Assembly (NCBI RefSeq): GCF_000733775.1
Contig: NZ_JPOE01000005.1
Span: 62,001 to 126,000 of the forward strand
Source of the DNA: Thiomonas sp. FB-Cd
GTDB taxonomy: Bacteria; Pseudomonadota; Gammaproteobacteria; Burkholderiales; Burkholderiaceae_C
DNA: 64,000 nucleotides
Direction: 5' to 3'
In this document: in pieces, positions 36,834 to 46,545 of the stretch
How the letters are laid out: each line of letters begins with the position of its first letter
Position numbering within the stretch: the stretch's first letter is position 1
Position numbers and translations under genes: made by a program
The notes under the pieces: model-generated
The model's database searches: none
Told to the model about the DNA's origin: nothing
Seen by the model: only the letters and a program-made list of their open reading frames with translations

Positions 36834-37487
36834 ATGGATGCTTTACGGGACGAACTCGCCGCGGTGGCGGCCCGACTGATCGTGGAAGACGGGCTGGACT
36901 ACGCGAATGCCAAGCGCAAGGCCACGCGCCAAGTTCTTGGACCCGGCGCCCGCGTGGAAGTGCAACCGGACAATGCAGACATACAGGATCAGGTCAAGCT
37001 GTACCTCGCACTGTTTCACGGCGACGATCACCCGCGCCTATTGTGGAATCTGCGACGAGCCGCGTTGAGCCTCATGGAGGAATTTGCCGAATTCAGGCCG
37101 CATCTCGCGGGTGCTGTATGGAACGGAACAGCGACTGCTCATTCTGGCTTGCATGTCCTTTTGTTCGCGGACGACAGCAAAGCGGTGGAGATCCACTGCA
37201 TCAACCGGGACATCGCATACAGAGCCGGTGAGGCCGCGCACTATGCAGGTAGGCAACCGGTGGAGCGGCTGGAGTTCGAGTGGCCTCTGCCGGGCCCCCC
37301 GGTCCGGGGACGTCCGCCGACTGTGGCTGCTGCGCTCAGCCTGTACCCGCTGAAAGACGAGCGGGGCGTGCTTCTGCGCAATCCTCGCTCCTCCGGCAAG
37401 CAGGCCGAGCGGGGAAATTTGCAAGCGGTACGAGCCTTGGTGCAAGCCGGTCCTGCGCACCCCTCCAATCCTGACATTGAACGATGA
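36834..37487 (+). CDS. Conserved hypothetical protein between mpl and tlpA
   Basis: A 217-residue protein I recognise only by context; homologues in Burkholderiales usually sit between mpl and tlpA. The N-terminal part (residues 1-110) is helical, with KRKATRQVLGPGARVEVQPD and IQDQVKLYLALFHGDDHP. The middle has strands around LHVLLFADDSKAVEIHCINR, and the C-terminal part contains LEFEWPLPGPPVRGRPPT. No signal peptide or membrane segment is present. The ATG at 36834 is the first plausible start; the same frame is open far upstream antisense to mpl. It overlaps the next gene by ATGA. Confidence 0.75.
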   Translation: MDALRDELAAVAARLIVEDGLDYANAKRKATRQVLGPGARVEVQPDNADIQDQVKLYLALFHGDDHPRLLWNLRRAALSLMEEFAEFRPHLAGAVWNGTATAHSGLHVLLFADDSKAVEIHCINRDIAYRAGEAAHYAGRQPVERLEFEWPLPGPPVRGRPPTVAAALSLYPLKDERGVLLRNPRSSGKQAERGNLQAVRALVQAGPAHPSNPDIER

Positions 37488-38074
37488 AATCTTCAACATC
37501 CTGGGCGATTGCCCTGCTGGCAGCGGCCGTTGGCGCCGCAGGTGGTTACTGGTATGGCCTGCGTACACAGTCCAACGCGTACGCCGAACGGGCGATGGCT
37601 CGAGCCGCCGCCCTCGCATCGACAAACGCTCCCGGGAACACCCCGGCACCCGGCAACACGAATGGGCTGTTCAGTGCCACCCTCGATGACCTTCGAGGGC
37701 AGTCGATCAAGCTGGCAAACTACCAAGGCAAGACATTGATTGTCAATTTCTGGGCCAGTTGGTGCCCGCCGTGCATCGCAGAAATGCCCGATCTTTCCCG
37801 TTTTTATACTGATCATGGCAGCAACCGCATCCAAATGCTCGGCATCGCGATCGATAATCCAACTGCGGTACGCAACTTCCTCAAGGACCATCCAGTCAGC
37901 TATCCTGTGCTTCTCGGCGGCATGAATGGTGCGGATCTCAGTACGGAGCTGGGTGACGCTCAAGGTGGCTTGCCCTTCACGGTGGTCATTGACGAGCAAG
38001 GGCGCGTCGTGTATCAGCACCTTGGTCAGACGTCCTACGATGCACTGCAGACGATCGTGTCTGGAAATCCCTGA
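37484..38074 (+). CDS. TlpA-like membrane-anchored thioredoxin
   Basis: A 196-residue thiol-disulfide oxidoreductase of the TlpA/ResA/CcmG type. It is anchored by an N-terminal hydrophobic segment (about residues 7-25) with the thioredoxin fold in the periplasm. The active site is FWASWCPPCIAEMP with Cys94 and Cys97, and GLPFTVVIDEQGRVV contains the cis-Pro loop. Such proteins reduce apocytochrome c or other periplasmic disulfides. It overlaps the preceding gene and is followed by aroQ after 30 bp. Confidence 0.9.
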   Translation: MKSSTSWAIALLAAAVGAAGGYWYGLRTQSNAYAERAMARAAALASTNAPGNTPAPGNTNGLFSATLDDLRGQSIKLANYQGKTLIVNFWASWCPPCIAEMPDLSRFYTDHGSNRIQMLGIAIDNPTAVRNFLKDHPVSYPVLLGGMNGADLSTELGDAQGGLPFTVVIDEQGRVVYQHLGQTSYDALQTIVSGNP

Positions 38075-38104
38075 AGTCGTCCCCTGCGCCATTTACAACC
38101 ATCT

Positions 38105-38557
38105 ATGCACCCTCCCAGCGTTCTGATCCTCCATGGTCCCAACCTGAACTTGCTTGGCACGCGCGAGCCGGGGATTTACGGCCTCACGACACTGGCCGAC
38201 ATTGATCGAGGTCTGAGCGAGCTGGGCTCGGAGCTTGGGGTCAAGGTGCAGGCCTTCCAAAGCAACCACGAGGGCGCCCTGATCGACCGCATCCATACCG
38301 CGCGCGAAGATGGAACACGCTTCGTGATCATCAATCCTGCCGGGTTCACCCATACCAGCGTTGCCCTTCGCGACGCGCTCGCCGCTCTCGACCGGCCGTT
38401 TGTCGAGGTTCACCTTTCGAACGTGCATCGCCGCGAGGCGTTTCGCCAGCACTCCTATTTTTCCGATCTTGCCGAAGCCGTCATCACAGGGTGCGGGGCG
38501 GCTGGCTATGGGTTTGCGCTGCGTTTCGCAGCCGAAAGATTGTCGGCAAAAGCTTGA
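38105..38557 (+). CDS. aroQ: 3-dehydroquinate dehydratase, type II
   Basis: Dehydrates 3-dehydroquinate in the shikimate pathway. The 150-residue protein has the type II signature [17 protein letters not shown] at residues 10-26 (with the catalytic Tyr), [18 protein letters not shown], and [20 protein letters not shown]. Length is standard for the dodecameric enzyme. It lies directly upstream of accB, the usual Burkholderiales order. Confidence 0.96.
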   Translation: MHPPSVLILHGPNLNLLGTREPGIYGLTTLADIDRGLSELGSELGVKVQAFQSNHEGALIDRIHTAREDGTRFVIINPAGFTHTSVALRDALAALDRPFVEVHLSNVHRREAFRQHSYFSDLAEAVITGCGAAGYGFALRFAAERLSAKA

Positions 38558-38604
38558 ATTTGGTAGTATTTCAACCCCAATTCGCCACAGATCACATCGA
38601 TATC

Positions 38605-39063
38605 ATGGACTTGCGCAAACTGAAAACGCTCGTTGACCTGGTCTCGGAATCCAATATTTCCGAGCTTGAGATTACCGAAGCGGAAGGCAAAGTCCGCATC
38701 GTCAAAACGCCACCCGCACCGCTCCAGCCGGCCCCGGTGCAATACGTCACGGCCCCGATGCCTGCACCGCAGACCGCGCCTTCTGGATCCGGCGCAGAGC
38801 CTGCCGCTGCACCAGTTGCAGCGCCCAGCGCGAAGGTGATCAAGTCTCCGATGGTTGGCACGTTCTACCGTGCATCGTCCCCAGGGGCGCAGCCGTTCGT
38901 CGAAGTGGGAGATTCCGTCAAGCAGGGGCAACCGGTGTGCATCGTCGAGGCCATGAAGATCCTCAATGAAATCGAGTCAGACATTGACGGTGTCGTGAAA
39001 GAAATACTGGCCGAAAACGGCCAGCCTGTCGAGTATGGCCAGCCGCTTTTTGTCCTGGAATGA
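38605..39063 (+). CDS. accB: Biotin carboxyl carrier protein of acetyl-CoA carboxylase
   Basis: A 152-residue BCCP. An N-terminal segment ([20 protein letters not shown]) binds the carboxylase, an Ala/Pro-rich linker covers about 35-75, and the C-terminal biotinyl domain carries the biotin Lys118 in [12 protein letters not shown] 38605 is chosen because it gives the family N-terminus; an upstream frame extension runs over the end of aroQ. accC follows after 63 bp, so carrier and carboxylase are cotranscribed. Confidence 0.96.
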   Translation: MDLRKLKTLVDLVSESNISELEITEAEGKVRIVKTPPAPLQPAPVQYVTAPMPAPQTAPSGSGAEPAAAPVAAPSAKVIKSPMVGTFYRASSPGAQPFVEVGDSVKQGQPVCIVEAMKILNEIESDIDGVVKEILAENGQPVEYGQPLFVLE

Positions 39064-39126
39064 CAACTGCGTTTCGTCCTGCACGCTGTCCCTTCTGCAT
39101 GGCCGTATACCCCTACCCCATCACCC

Positions 39127-40476
39127 ATGTTCAAAAAAATCCTGATCGCCAATCGCGGTGAAATTGCGCTGCGCATTCAGCGTGCCTGCCGCGAGTTGGG
39201 TATCAAGACCGTGATGGTCTACTCCGAGGCCGACCGCGACGCGAAATACGTCAAGCTCGCCGACGAAGCGGTATGCATTGGCCCGCCGCCTTCGGCGCAA
39301 AGCTATCTGAATATGCCGGCAATCATCTCGGCTGCGGAAGTCACCGATGCCGAGGCCATCCACCCTGGATATGGCTTCTTGTCGGAGAACGCGGATTTCG
39401 CCGAGCGAGTCGAGCAGTCGGGCTTCACGTTTATCGGGCCGCGTCCGGACTCCATTCGCCTGATGGGCGACAAGGTGTCAGCCAAGCAGACCATGATTAA
39501 GGCGGGTGTGCCCTGCGTGCCCGGTTCAGACGGCGAATTACCTGACGATCCACGGGAAATCACCCGCATGGCTCGCGCTATCGCCTACCCGGTGATCATC
39601 AAGGCGGCCGGCGGCGGCGGTGGGCGTGGCATGCGGGTCGTACATACCGAAGCAGCGTTGCTCAACGCTGTGGCCACGACCAAGGCTGAGGCGCAGGCTG
39701 CGTTCGGCAATGGCGCCGTGTATATGGAGAAATTCCTCACCAATCCACGCCACATCGAGATCCAGGTGCTTGCCGATGAGCACGGCAACGCCGTGTGGCT
39801 GGGCGAGCGCGACTGCTCCATGCAGCGGCGCCATCAGAAGATTCTGGAAGAGGCTCCAGCGCCGGGCATCCCCCGGCGACTGATCGAGCGCATTGGGGCG
39901 CGCTGCGCCGATGCGTGCCGCAAGATTGGTTACCGGGGTGCCGGCACCTTCGAGTTTCTCTATGAGAACGGGGAGTTTTATTTCATCGAAATGAATACCC
40001 GCGTGCAGGTGGAGCACCCGGTGACGGAACTCACGGCAGGCGTAGACATCGTCGTTCAGCAGATTCTTGTGGCGGCGGGCGAAAAGCTCACGCTTCGCCA
40101 GCGCTCCATTGGCTGCAATGGCCATGCCATCGAATGCCGCATCAACGCCGAAGATCCGGTGAAATTTGTTCCCAGCCCCGGGCGTATCACCACCTGGCAC
40201 GTGCCGGGTGGCCCAGGCGTGCGGGTCGATTCGCATGTCTACACCGGCTATTTTGTGCCACCGAACTACGATTCGATGATTGCCAAAATCATTGTCCACG
40301 GTGCCACGCGCGAGCAAGCGTTGGCGCGTATGCGCACAGCCCTGTCTGAAATGGTCGTGGACGGCATTGCAACCAACATCCCGCTGCACCGCGAGTTGCT
40401 GGTGGACGCGCGATTCATGGAAGGTGGCACCAATATTCACTATCTTGAAGAGTACATGGCGGCCCGCCAGGGCTGA
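39127..40476 (+). CDS. accC: Biotin carboxylase of acetyl-CoA carboxylase
   Basis: A 449-residue biotin carboxylase that carboxylates the biotin on AccB with ATP and bicarbonate, the first step of fatty-acid synthesis. Motifs are [19 protein letters not shown] at the N-terminus, [15 protein letters not shown], the ATP-grasp loop [13 protein letters not shown], and [14 protein letters not shown] with the catalytic residues. Length is standard. It is followed by prmA after 66 bp. Confidence 0.97.
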   Translation: MFKKILIANRGEIALRIQRACRELGIKTVMVYSEADRDAKYVKLADEAVCIGPPPSAQSYLNMPAIISAAEVTDAEAIHPGYGFLSENADFAERVEQSGFTFIGPRPDSIRLMGDKVSAKQTMIKAGVPCVPGSDGELPDDPREITRMARAIAYPVIIKAAGGGGGRGMRVVHTEAALLNAVATTKAEAQAAFGNGAVYMEKFLTNPRHIEIQVLADEHGNAVWLGERDCSMQRRHQKILEEAPAPGIPRRLIERIGARCADACRKIGYRGAGTFEFLYENGEFYFIEMNTRVQVEHPVTELTAGVDIVVQQILVAAGEKLTLRQRSIGCNGHAIECRINAEDPVKFVPSPGRITTWHVPGGPGVRVDSHVYTGYFVPPNYDSMIAKIIVHGATREQALARMRTALSEMVVDGIATNIPLHRELLVDARFMEGGTNIHYLEEYMAARQG

Positions 40477-40542
40477 GACCCGGCCTGTCGCGTCCGCCGC
40501 TCGCACTCAAGCCCGCCACAATCTGGCCCCTTGCGCCGCTCT

Positions 40543-41451
40543 ATGGCATACCGTGAAGTCACAATTCCCGCAGACGATGACCTCGCCGAATCCCTATCGG
40601 ATGCGTTGCTCGAGCAGCATGCTCTGAGCGTCGGGGTCGAAGATCGGGAAGCTGGCACTGCAGACGAGCAGGCCTTGTTCGGCGAGCCCGGTATGCCTGC
40701 GCCCCGCTCTGCCTGGCAGCACAATCTGGTGCGCGCGCTTTTCGACACGGAAGCACAGGCCGACGCGGCGCTGCTCACCTTGCTGAGTGCCGGACTGCTG
40801 CGTGACTTGTCCGGTGTGCACCAAATCGATGTTCCCGAGCAGGACTGGGTTCGCCTGACTCAGTCGCAGTTCACACCTGTATGTATTGAAGATCGGCTGT
40901 GGATCGCGCCGAGCTGGCATGCGGCACCTGCGGATGCGCCGCTGGTCATTCAGCTCGATCCAGGTCTGGCATTTGGCACCGGCACCCATCCCACGACCCA
41001 GCTCTGCCTGAGCTGGCTCGTGAAACATGCGCCGCTTGACGGTCTGACGGTGCTGGACTACGGGTGCGGCTCCGGCATCCTGGCCATCGCCGCTGCGCGT
41101 CTCGGCGCGCAGGCGGCGACTGCCGTCGACATCGATCCCGTCGCGGTCGATGCAACGCTGGCCAACGCACAGGCCAATGCTGTGCAATTGGAGCGCTGCT
41201 GCCACGTGGACGCACTGCCTGCCGAGCGTTTCGACCTGGTACTGGCCAACATCCTGGCTGCGCCGCTCAGACTGCTGGCGCCAATGCTGGCCGACCGCGC
41301 CAAGCCCGGGGGCAGGCTCGTCCTGTCCGGCATTCTGAGTCGCCAGGCTGATGAGCTGATCGCCGTCTATGCGCCCTTTGCGCGCCTGCAGATCTACGGC
41401 GAGCAGGATGGGTGGGTCTGCCTTGCAGGCATGGCACATGAGCACGACTGA
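40543..41451 (+). CDS. prmA: Ribosomal protein L11 methyltransferase
   Basis: A 302-residue PrmA that trimethylates ribosomal protein L11. The N-terminal L11-recognition domain (about 1-60) precedes GLAFGTGTHPTTQLCL and the SAM-binding VLDYGCGSGILAIAA; LANILAAPLRLLAP follows. ATG 40543 (MAYREVTIP) matches the family start; an ATG-like extension four codons upstream is less likely. It lies between accC and the DUF3426 gene, as in other Burkholderiales. Confidence 0.95.
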   Translation: MAYREVTIPADDDLAESLSDALLEQHALSVGVEDREAGTADEQALFGEPGMPAPRSAWQHNLVRALFDTEAQADAALLTLLSAGLLRDLSGVHQIDVPEQDWVRLTQSQFTPVCIEDRLWIAPSWHAAPADAPLVIQLDPGLAFGTGTHPTTQLCLSWLVKHAPLDGLTVLDYGCGSGILAIAAARLGAQAATAVDIDPVAVDATLANAQANAVQLERCCHVDALPAERFDLVLANILAAPLRLLAPMLADRAKPGGRLVLSGILSRQADELIAVYAPFARLQIYGEQDGWVCLAGMAHEHD

Positions 41452-41527
41452 GCAGTACCACCCGAGTGTGAACACTTAGGGCCGGTTTGGCCTGCTGTTG
41501 GTCGGCCGCTTCTTATACTGTCCAGTC

Positions 41528-41815
41528 ATGTCCCTTGCCACACGCTGCCCCCACTGCAACACCGCCTTCCGGCTGGTGCGCGACCAGTTGCTGCTCAGCC
41601 AAGGCTGGGTTCGCTGTGGGCGCTGCGGTGAGGCCTTCAATGCGGCCGAACAGCAGTTCACGTTTGATCCGGCGCCCGGCGGCGTCGATCCGACTTCCCG
41701 AGTTTCCGCTGTCCCCGCGGAGAGCTCGACGCTGCTGGGCCATGTGCCCGATGACGCGAACGACAACAGCAAGCCCCCCCATCGTCCGCTGATCCGGCGC
41801 CCCCCCCTGGCTTGA
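41528..41815 (+). pseudogene. Zinc-ribbon N-terminal part of a split DUF3426 protein
   Basis: A 95-codon frame holding an MJ0042-type zinc ribbon: RCPHCNTAFRLVRDQL and VRCGRCGEAFNAAEQQF. In related bacteria this ribbon is the N-terminus of one long DUF3426 membrane protein. Here the frame ends at 41813-41815, and the rest continues in the -1 frame. The junction contains a run of seven C (41774-41780) and one of eight C (41800-41807); one extra C, or a -1 slip on C CCC CCC at 41800-41806, would join the parts. It may be a real frameshift, a sequencing error, programmed slippage, or a coupled pair through the TTGA overlap. Confidence 0.65.
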
Positions 41816-43344
41816 CGTCGGCCAACGCCGCTGCGGGGCCGCCGCGCGTGCTCGGCGCAGTGCCATCGATCACCGCTTCACCCTGGCAGGTCGGGGCGTT
41901 CGCCTATGCACCCTTCGCGCCCAAGCCCCCTGCGGTGCCTCCGCCTCCGCCCGTCCCTGCATCGCATGATGCGAAGGACGAGCCAATCGAAGCGCAGGCC
42001 ACCGGGGCAAGCGGGTCAATTGCGGCCGCAGACCGCGGATTGAGGCCTCTTGCGGCCGAAGACGATCGTGACTGGCTGTTGGAGGCGCTTGCCAGCGAAG
42101 CGACCGCTTTGGGGTTGACGTTGGAGGCTGACATTGCAAAGGCTCCGGTGGCCAACGCCGATGCCGCCATTCAACTCGGCAGGACCGTACACGACCAAGA
42201 GGCGCAGGCTTCGCCGTCTTCAAGTCCTTCCGCGGCGGAGTTGCTGCGCGCGCATACCGCCACCGAGGATGATCTCGCCACATTTTCAGCCGAGGCTGAA
42301 GCGGCCTTGCGCAGCGCAAGCCCCACGCCGGCGCCGGCAACCGTGGATGGTGGCATGGGCGCATCATCGCCCCAGAGCCCCATGGAAGATGCCCTGGTGG
42401 AGCTTCCTTCGCCTCCTGTCAGCGCAAGACCGCGCATCGAGTCAAACACGGAGCCCGGCGAACATCACCTGAACGCCATGCATCCGCACAGCCTGCCCTT
42501 GGATATTGGGCATGTGGAAAGCCGATCTTCAAGCAGTTTTGACATTGCGCCAGATCAGGAACTGGATGAAGAGTCGCGCTTTGACCTCGGCGCCGCGCTC
42601 CATTACGAATTCGAACCCGAGCTCGAACCAACGTTCGATGCCGACGCGAAAGACAGCCCGCGTGCTGCGCCCGCAGGTAGCGACCCGGCACTGGCACCGG
42701 CCCAGGGCGCCCCGGTACCACGTGCAGAGGAAGGCGGGCATGCGCCTTCGGCCTCTCCGGCGTCGGTGCTGGATGTGGCCCCAGCCGTCCCCCTGCTCGA
42801 ACCCCAGTTCTTGCGCCAGGCGCGCGCCAGGGAACGATGGCAACGCCCCGCCATCCGCGCCTTGCTTGCGGTGCTATCCCTACTGCTTGTCGCGGCCGGC
42901 GCCACGCAGGCGGCGTGGACATGGAGGGACGCCATCGCCGCTCGCTGGCCTCAGACGCAGCCGGCCCTGGCCCGGCTCTGTGCGATAAGCGGCTGCACAC
43001 TTGCGGCGCCGCGCCGGCCGCAGGCTCTCGTCATCGACACGTCTTCCATGGCACCTGACGCGCAAGGCGTCCTCAAGCTGACGGCTTCGCTGCGCAACCG
43101 CAGCGCCGAGCCCGTCGCCTATCCCGCACTGGAACTCACGCTGACTGACACCCAGGACCGGATCGTCGCGCGCAAAGTTGTTGAGCCTGGGGACTATCTT
43201 CGGCCACTCCCTGGCAATGCAGATGCTGCTCGCCAGCATATCCTGCATGGATTGGCTGGCGGCGCCGAGCTGAGCATCCAACTCAATCTGCACCTCAGCA
43301 AGGACCAGGCCAGCGGCTACACGCTGTATGCCTTCTACCCCTGA
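41812..43344 (+). pseudogene. DUF3426 C-terminal part of the split gene
   Basis: A 510-codon frame starting formally at TTG 41812, but clearly the continuation of the zinc-ribbon frame. It begins with a long Ala/Pro/Glu-rich linker (about residues 1-330), then one membrane helix (AIRALLAVLSLLLVAAGATQ). The DUF3426 domain outside the membrane includes LCAISGCTLAAPRRPQ, SLRNRSAEPVAYPALELTLT and VVEPGDYLRPLPG. The function of the family is unknown. Translated alone from TTG it would lack the zinc ribbon. The frame is otherwise undamaged, which argues for a recent shift, an error, or slippage. Confidence 0.7.
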
Positions 43345-43365
43345 TCGCGGCGGGCCTGGGACAAG

Positions 43366-44421
43366 TCAAACCCGCGCCAGATCATCCAGAGCGCCCGTGT
43401 AGGCAGATGTGCGTACGAGGACATCCCAAGGCAACGGCGGGCGGGTGGCCAGCAAGGCCAACCGGCGTTGGGCACTGTCCGGGTCCGGGTGCCAAACCCC
43501 CGAGATGACTGCCTGTTCCAGCCCATGCAACACGGCATCGATTGCCGCACCCTTGTCAACCACGCTTTGGTTGCACAGCATGACCAGGTCGCACCCGGCT
43601 TGGAGCGCCATCAGGGCTGCAGACGTATCGTTCCGGGCCTGCGCGCGTGCGCCCTGCATGCTGAGGTCATCGCTGATAATGGCACCGGTGAAGCCCAGCC
43701 GGCACCTGAGGATGTCCTGCAGCCATCGGGCGCTAAACCCAGCCGGAAGATCGTCCACCTTCGGGTAGACCACATGCGCGGGCATTACCGCCTGCAATCC
43801 ATGGCGCAGCCAGCCGTAGGGGGCCGCGTCGTGTCGCAAGATGGTTCGCAGCCCGCGGGTATCGCGCGGGGTGTCCACATGCGAATCCGCCCCAGCCCAG
43901 CCGTGGCCTGGAAAATGCTTGGCGCAATGTGCAAGGCCCGCACGCTGCATGCCGCCGATCAGACTTTGCGCCAGCAAGCTGGTTACGCGCGCGTCCGCGT
44001 GCAGGGCACGGGTGGCCATCACGCCTGAGCGCCCCCAATCCAAATCGAGCACCGGGGCAAAGCTCAGATCCACGCCACAGGCACGCAACTCGGCACCCAT
44101 GACATAACCGCAGGCCGCCGCGCTCTGCACGGCTCCCATGGGATCTCGCATCCACAGCCGGCCAAGCGCCGCCATAGCCGGCAATGGCGTGAAGCCCCCC
44201 TCGCGGAAGCGCTGCACGCGCCCACCCTCGTGATCCACGCTCACCAGCAAGTCAGGCCGCACCGACTTGATGGCGGCAACGAGTGCGACCAGCTGCTCGC
44301 GCGAGGCCCAGTTGCGGGTGAACAAAATCACGCCGCCAACCTGTGAATTCTTTAGGCGACGCCGGTCCAGCGAGGAAAGCGTAGTACCGGCGACATCGAT
44401 GATCAGGGGGGCGTGAAGCAT
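43366..44421 (-). CDS. nagZ: Beta-N-acetylhexosaminidase (murein recycling)
   Basis: A 351-residue GH3 enzyme that cleaves GlcNAc from anhydro-muropeptides in the cytoplasm. Visible are VGGVILFTRNW, VDHEGGRVQRFREGGFTPLP, the KHFPGHG loop with the catalytic His, and SDDLSMQGA with the nucleophile Asp. ATG 44421 is preferred over a TTG three codons upstream. It closes the minus-strand run lepA-lepB-DUF4845-rnc-era-recO-pdxJ-acpS-nagZ. It lies 50 bp downstream of acpS. Confidence 0.95.
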   Translation of the reverse strand: MLHAPLIIDVAGTTLSSLDRRRLKNSQVGGVILFTRNWASREQLVALVAAIKSVRPDLLVSVDHEGGRVQRFREGGFTPLPAMAALGRLWMRDPMGAVQSAAACGYVMGAELRACGVDLSFAPVLDLDWGRSGVMATRALHADARVTSLLAQSLIGGMQRAGLAHCAKHFPGHGWAGADSHVDTPRDTRGLRTILRHDAAPYGWLRHGLQAVMPAHVVYPKVDDLPAGFSARWLQDILRCRLGFTGAIISDDLSMQGARAQARNDTSAALMALQAGCDLVMLCNQSVVDKGAAIDAVLHGLEQAVISGVWHPDPDSAQRRLALLATRPPLPWDVLVRTSAYTGALDDLARV

Positions 44422-44471
44422 GGTGTGCAATGGGTAGATGGCCAGAACGGCAGGTCAGCGTTGGAGTTCGC

Positions 44472-44879
44472 TCAACCGCGATCGCAAGTCTCGGCCACCA
44501 CAAATGCGGTTGCCGAGATTGTCTCGTCAGATACGGAGACGTGAAAGCGCAGCCTCCGCTCGGCGCACCAAGCAGCCAGCTCGCCTTGAAGAACGATGAT
44601 GGGCGATCCCTTCGGACCGTTGAGAATTTGGCAGGCGCGCCAAGTCATCGGCATGTGGATACCCAATCCGATGGCCTTGGAAAAGGCTTCCTTGGCCGCA
44701 AAGCGCGTGGCAAGGTAGCGTTCGCCACGTGCGGGGGCCCGCGCCTGGCGCGTCGCGAAGACTTCCAGTTCCTGATCCCCCAAGATGCGCTCGGCAAAGC
44801 GCTCGCCATGCCGCTGCCAAGCGCGGCGGATGCGATTGACATCGCAAATGTCTGTGCCAATGCCGTAAATCCCGCTCAT
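44472..44879 (-). CDS. acpS: Holo-[acyl-carrier-protein] synthase
   Basis: Transfers phosphopantetheine from CoA to the conserved Ser of AcpP. The 135-residue protein has [17 protein letters not shown] at the N-terminus with the Mg-binding Asp, and [16 protein letters not shown] with the second acidic ligand. Length is normal. It overlaps pdxJ by ATGA and precedes nagZ. Its substrate acpP lies about 13 kb away in the fab cluster. Confidence 0.95.
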   Translation of the reverse strand: MSGIYGIGTDICDVNRIRRAWQRHGERFAERILGDQELEVFATRQARAPARGERYLATRFAAKEAFSKAIGLGIHMPMTWRACQILNGPKGSPIIVLQGELAAWCAERRLRFHVSVSDETISATAFVVAETCDRG

Positions 44880-45664
44880 CGAGACGGAACAGGGGGCTGC
44901 GCTGCTCGGGCTCGAGCAATCACGGCCTTGAAGTCACGTACCGAGCGCTCCATTCCCACAGCCAAGGCATGGCCGACCAGGGCATGACCGATGTGCAACT
45001 CCTGCACCCATGGTTGCGCGGCAATCGAAGGGGTGCTGGCCAGCGTCAATCCGTGGCCGGCGTTGGTCTGCAGGCCGAGCGATTGTGCCAGCGCGATGCC
45101 TTCGTGGATGCGCGTCAGCTCGGACTGGATTTTTGCCGTATCGCCCGCTTCGTAGGCGTTAGCGTACGCACCGGTATGCAGCTCCACACAGGGAGCTCCA
45201 GCTTGCGCTGCAGCCTCCATTTGCTGCCGGTTTGCCTCGATGAACAACGAGACGCGGCAGCCGATGGCAGCAAGCGTGGCACAAGCATCCCGCACGCGCG
45301 CAAACTGACCCGCCACATCCAGCCCACCCTCGGTGGTGATCTCTAGCCGTCGCTCGGGTACGAGACAGACATACTGCGGCCGTACCTGCGCAATGATGCC
45401 GAGCATCTCCTGCGTCACGGCGGATTCAAAATTCAACGGCACCGCGATCTCGGCCTTCATTCGCTGCACGTCGGCGTCACGGATATGGCGCCGATCTTCG
45501 CGCAGGTGAAAAGTGATGATGTCAGCCCCGCCGTCCACTGCCATCTGCGCCAAGCGCACGGGGTCCGGAAAGTTGCCACCGCGCGCATTGCGCAGCGTGG
45601 CCACATGATCGATATTCACCCCCAGCAAGGGCCCGGGCACGGTGTTGGAGACAAGGGGGTTCAT
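44876..45664 (-). CDS. pdxJ: Pyridoxine 5'-phosphate synthase
   Basis: Condenses 1-deoxyxylulose-5-phosphate with aminoacetone-phosphate to make pyridoxine phosphate. The 262-residue TIM-barrel protein shows [17 protein letters not shown] at the N-terminus, [17 protein letters not shown], and [13 protein letters not shown]. It overlaps recO upstream and acpS downstream by ATGA, so the three genes are tightly coupled. The pdxJ-acpS pairing is common in proteobacteria. Confidence 0.96.
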   Translation of the reverse strand: MNPLVSNTVPGPLLGVNIDHVATLRNARGGNFPDPVRLAQMAVDGGADIITFHLREDRRHIRDADVQRMKAEIAVPLNFESAVTQEMLGIIAQVRPQYVCLVPERRLEITTEGGLDVAGQFARVRDACATLAAIGCRVSLFIEANRQQMEAAAQAGAPCVELHTGAYANAYEAGDTAKIQSELTRIHEGIALAQSLGLQTNAGHGLTLASTPSIAAQPWVQELHIGHALVGHALAVGMERSVRDFKAVIARARAAQPPVPSR

Positions 45665-46494
45665 AGCTTGTGCAGGTCAATCAACAACTGGCGCGTACGC
45701 AGGGGTTGTGTACCAAGATGATAGTGAAGCAGCTCGCGCATCAGGCTTTTGGCTGCGCGAGCCGCGCCGGGTTGACCCCAGTCGCCAGCCTCAATGGCCA
45801 AGAGCTGTGCTCCCGGGTAGATGCCAACCTGCCCATGGGCCTGGCCTGGAACCAGGGGCAACACACCGAGCTGCGGATCCACCGCATAGAGGGCTTCGCC
45901 CTGCACGCGCTCTTCCGATTGACTCTCGCGATCCAGCGGCGGCAGATGGCCAAGTTCGCGCAAAAGAGTGATCTCGAAGCGCCGCAGCAGTGGCTCCACC
46001 CCTGCCGTTAGCGCATGCGCATCCGCCCCCAATTGGGCCACCGCCTGGTGATACGCATCGAAGAGTGCCTCGTGTGCGTCTTCCTTTGCCAATAGGCGCA
46101 CCAGCAACTCGTTGAAGTAAAAGCCGCAGAGAAGTGACAGACCTGTCAGCGGTGGTACACCTCCGCTCCACTCGGCACGCGTGAGTGTGCGTACCTCGCC
46201 TCGCCCGCTCCAGCTGGCTGCAAAAGGCTGAAACCCCAGAAGCACGGTGCGCAGTTGCGAGGTAGGCCGCTTGGCACCCTTGGCGACCAACGCCAAGCGC
46301 CCGTGGTGACGGCTGAATACATCAAGGACGAGGCTCGTTTCCTTCCAGGGATGTGCGTGCAACACATAGGTCGGCTCATCATGCGCGCGTTCAATGCGTC
46401 CTGCGACGCGTCGCCTGCGCGCAGCCGGACTGGATGGTTCAGCATGCCCGCCCGGCGCCTCCGTCGGCGAGGGTGTCAAACCCGGTATCTCCAT
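45661..46494 (-). CDS. recO: DNA repair protein RecO
   Basis: A 277-residue RecO that helps load RecA at gaps together with RecF and RecR. After a non-conserved, Pro/Arg-rich N-terminal extension (about 1-40) comes the OB-fold start YVLHAHPWKETSLVLDVFSR with KGAKRPTSQLRTVLLGFQP, then the helical domain with GLSLLCGFYFNELLVRLL. The extension makes the start uncertain; a later internal codon near residue 35 could be the true one. It lies 51 bp downstream of era. Confidence 0.9.
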   Translation of the reverse strand: MEIPGLTPSPTEAPGGHAEPSSPAARRRRVAGRIERAHDEPTYVLHAHPWKETSLVLDVFSRHHGRLALVAKGAKRPTSQLRTVLLGFQPFAASWSGRGEVRTLTRAEWSGGVPPLTGLSLLCGFYFNELLVRLLAKEDAHEALFDAYHQAVAQLGADAHALTAGVEPLLRRFEITLLRELGHLPPLDRESQSEERVQGEALYAVDPQLGVLPLVPGQAHGQVGIYPGAQLLAIEAGDWGQPGAARAAKSLMRELLHYHLGTQPLRTRQLLIDLHKL

Positions 46495-46545
46495 TGGATG
46501 AAGCGTGATCCGGACTTTTCGGGAAATCGGCGCAGCAAGTGCGGG

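Noticed and set aside
41870..43000. Several minus-strand open frames over the DUF3426 linker
   Set aside because: Low-complexity translations opposite an Ala/Pro/Glu-rich coding stretch; no start signals or family likeness.
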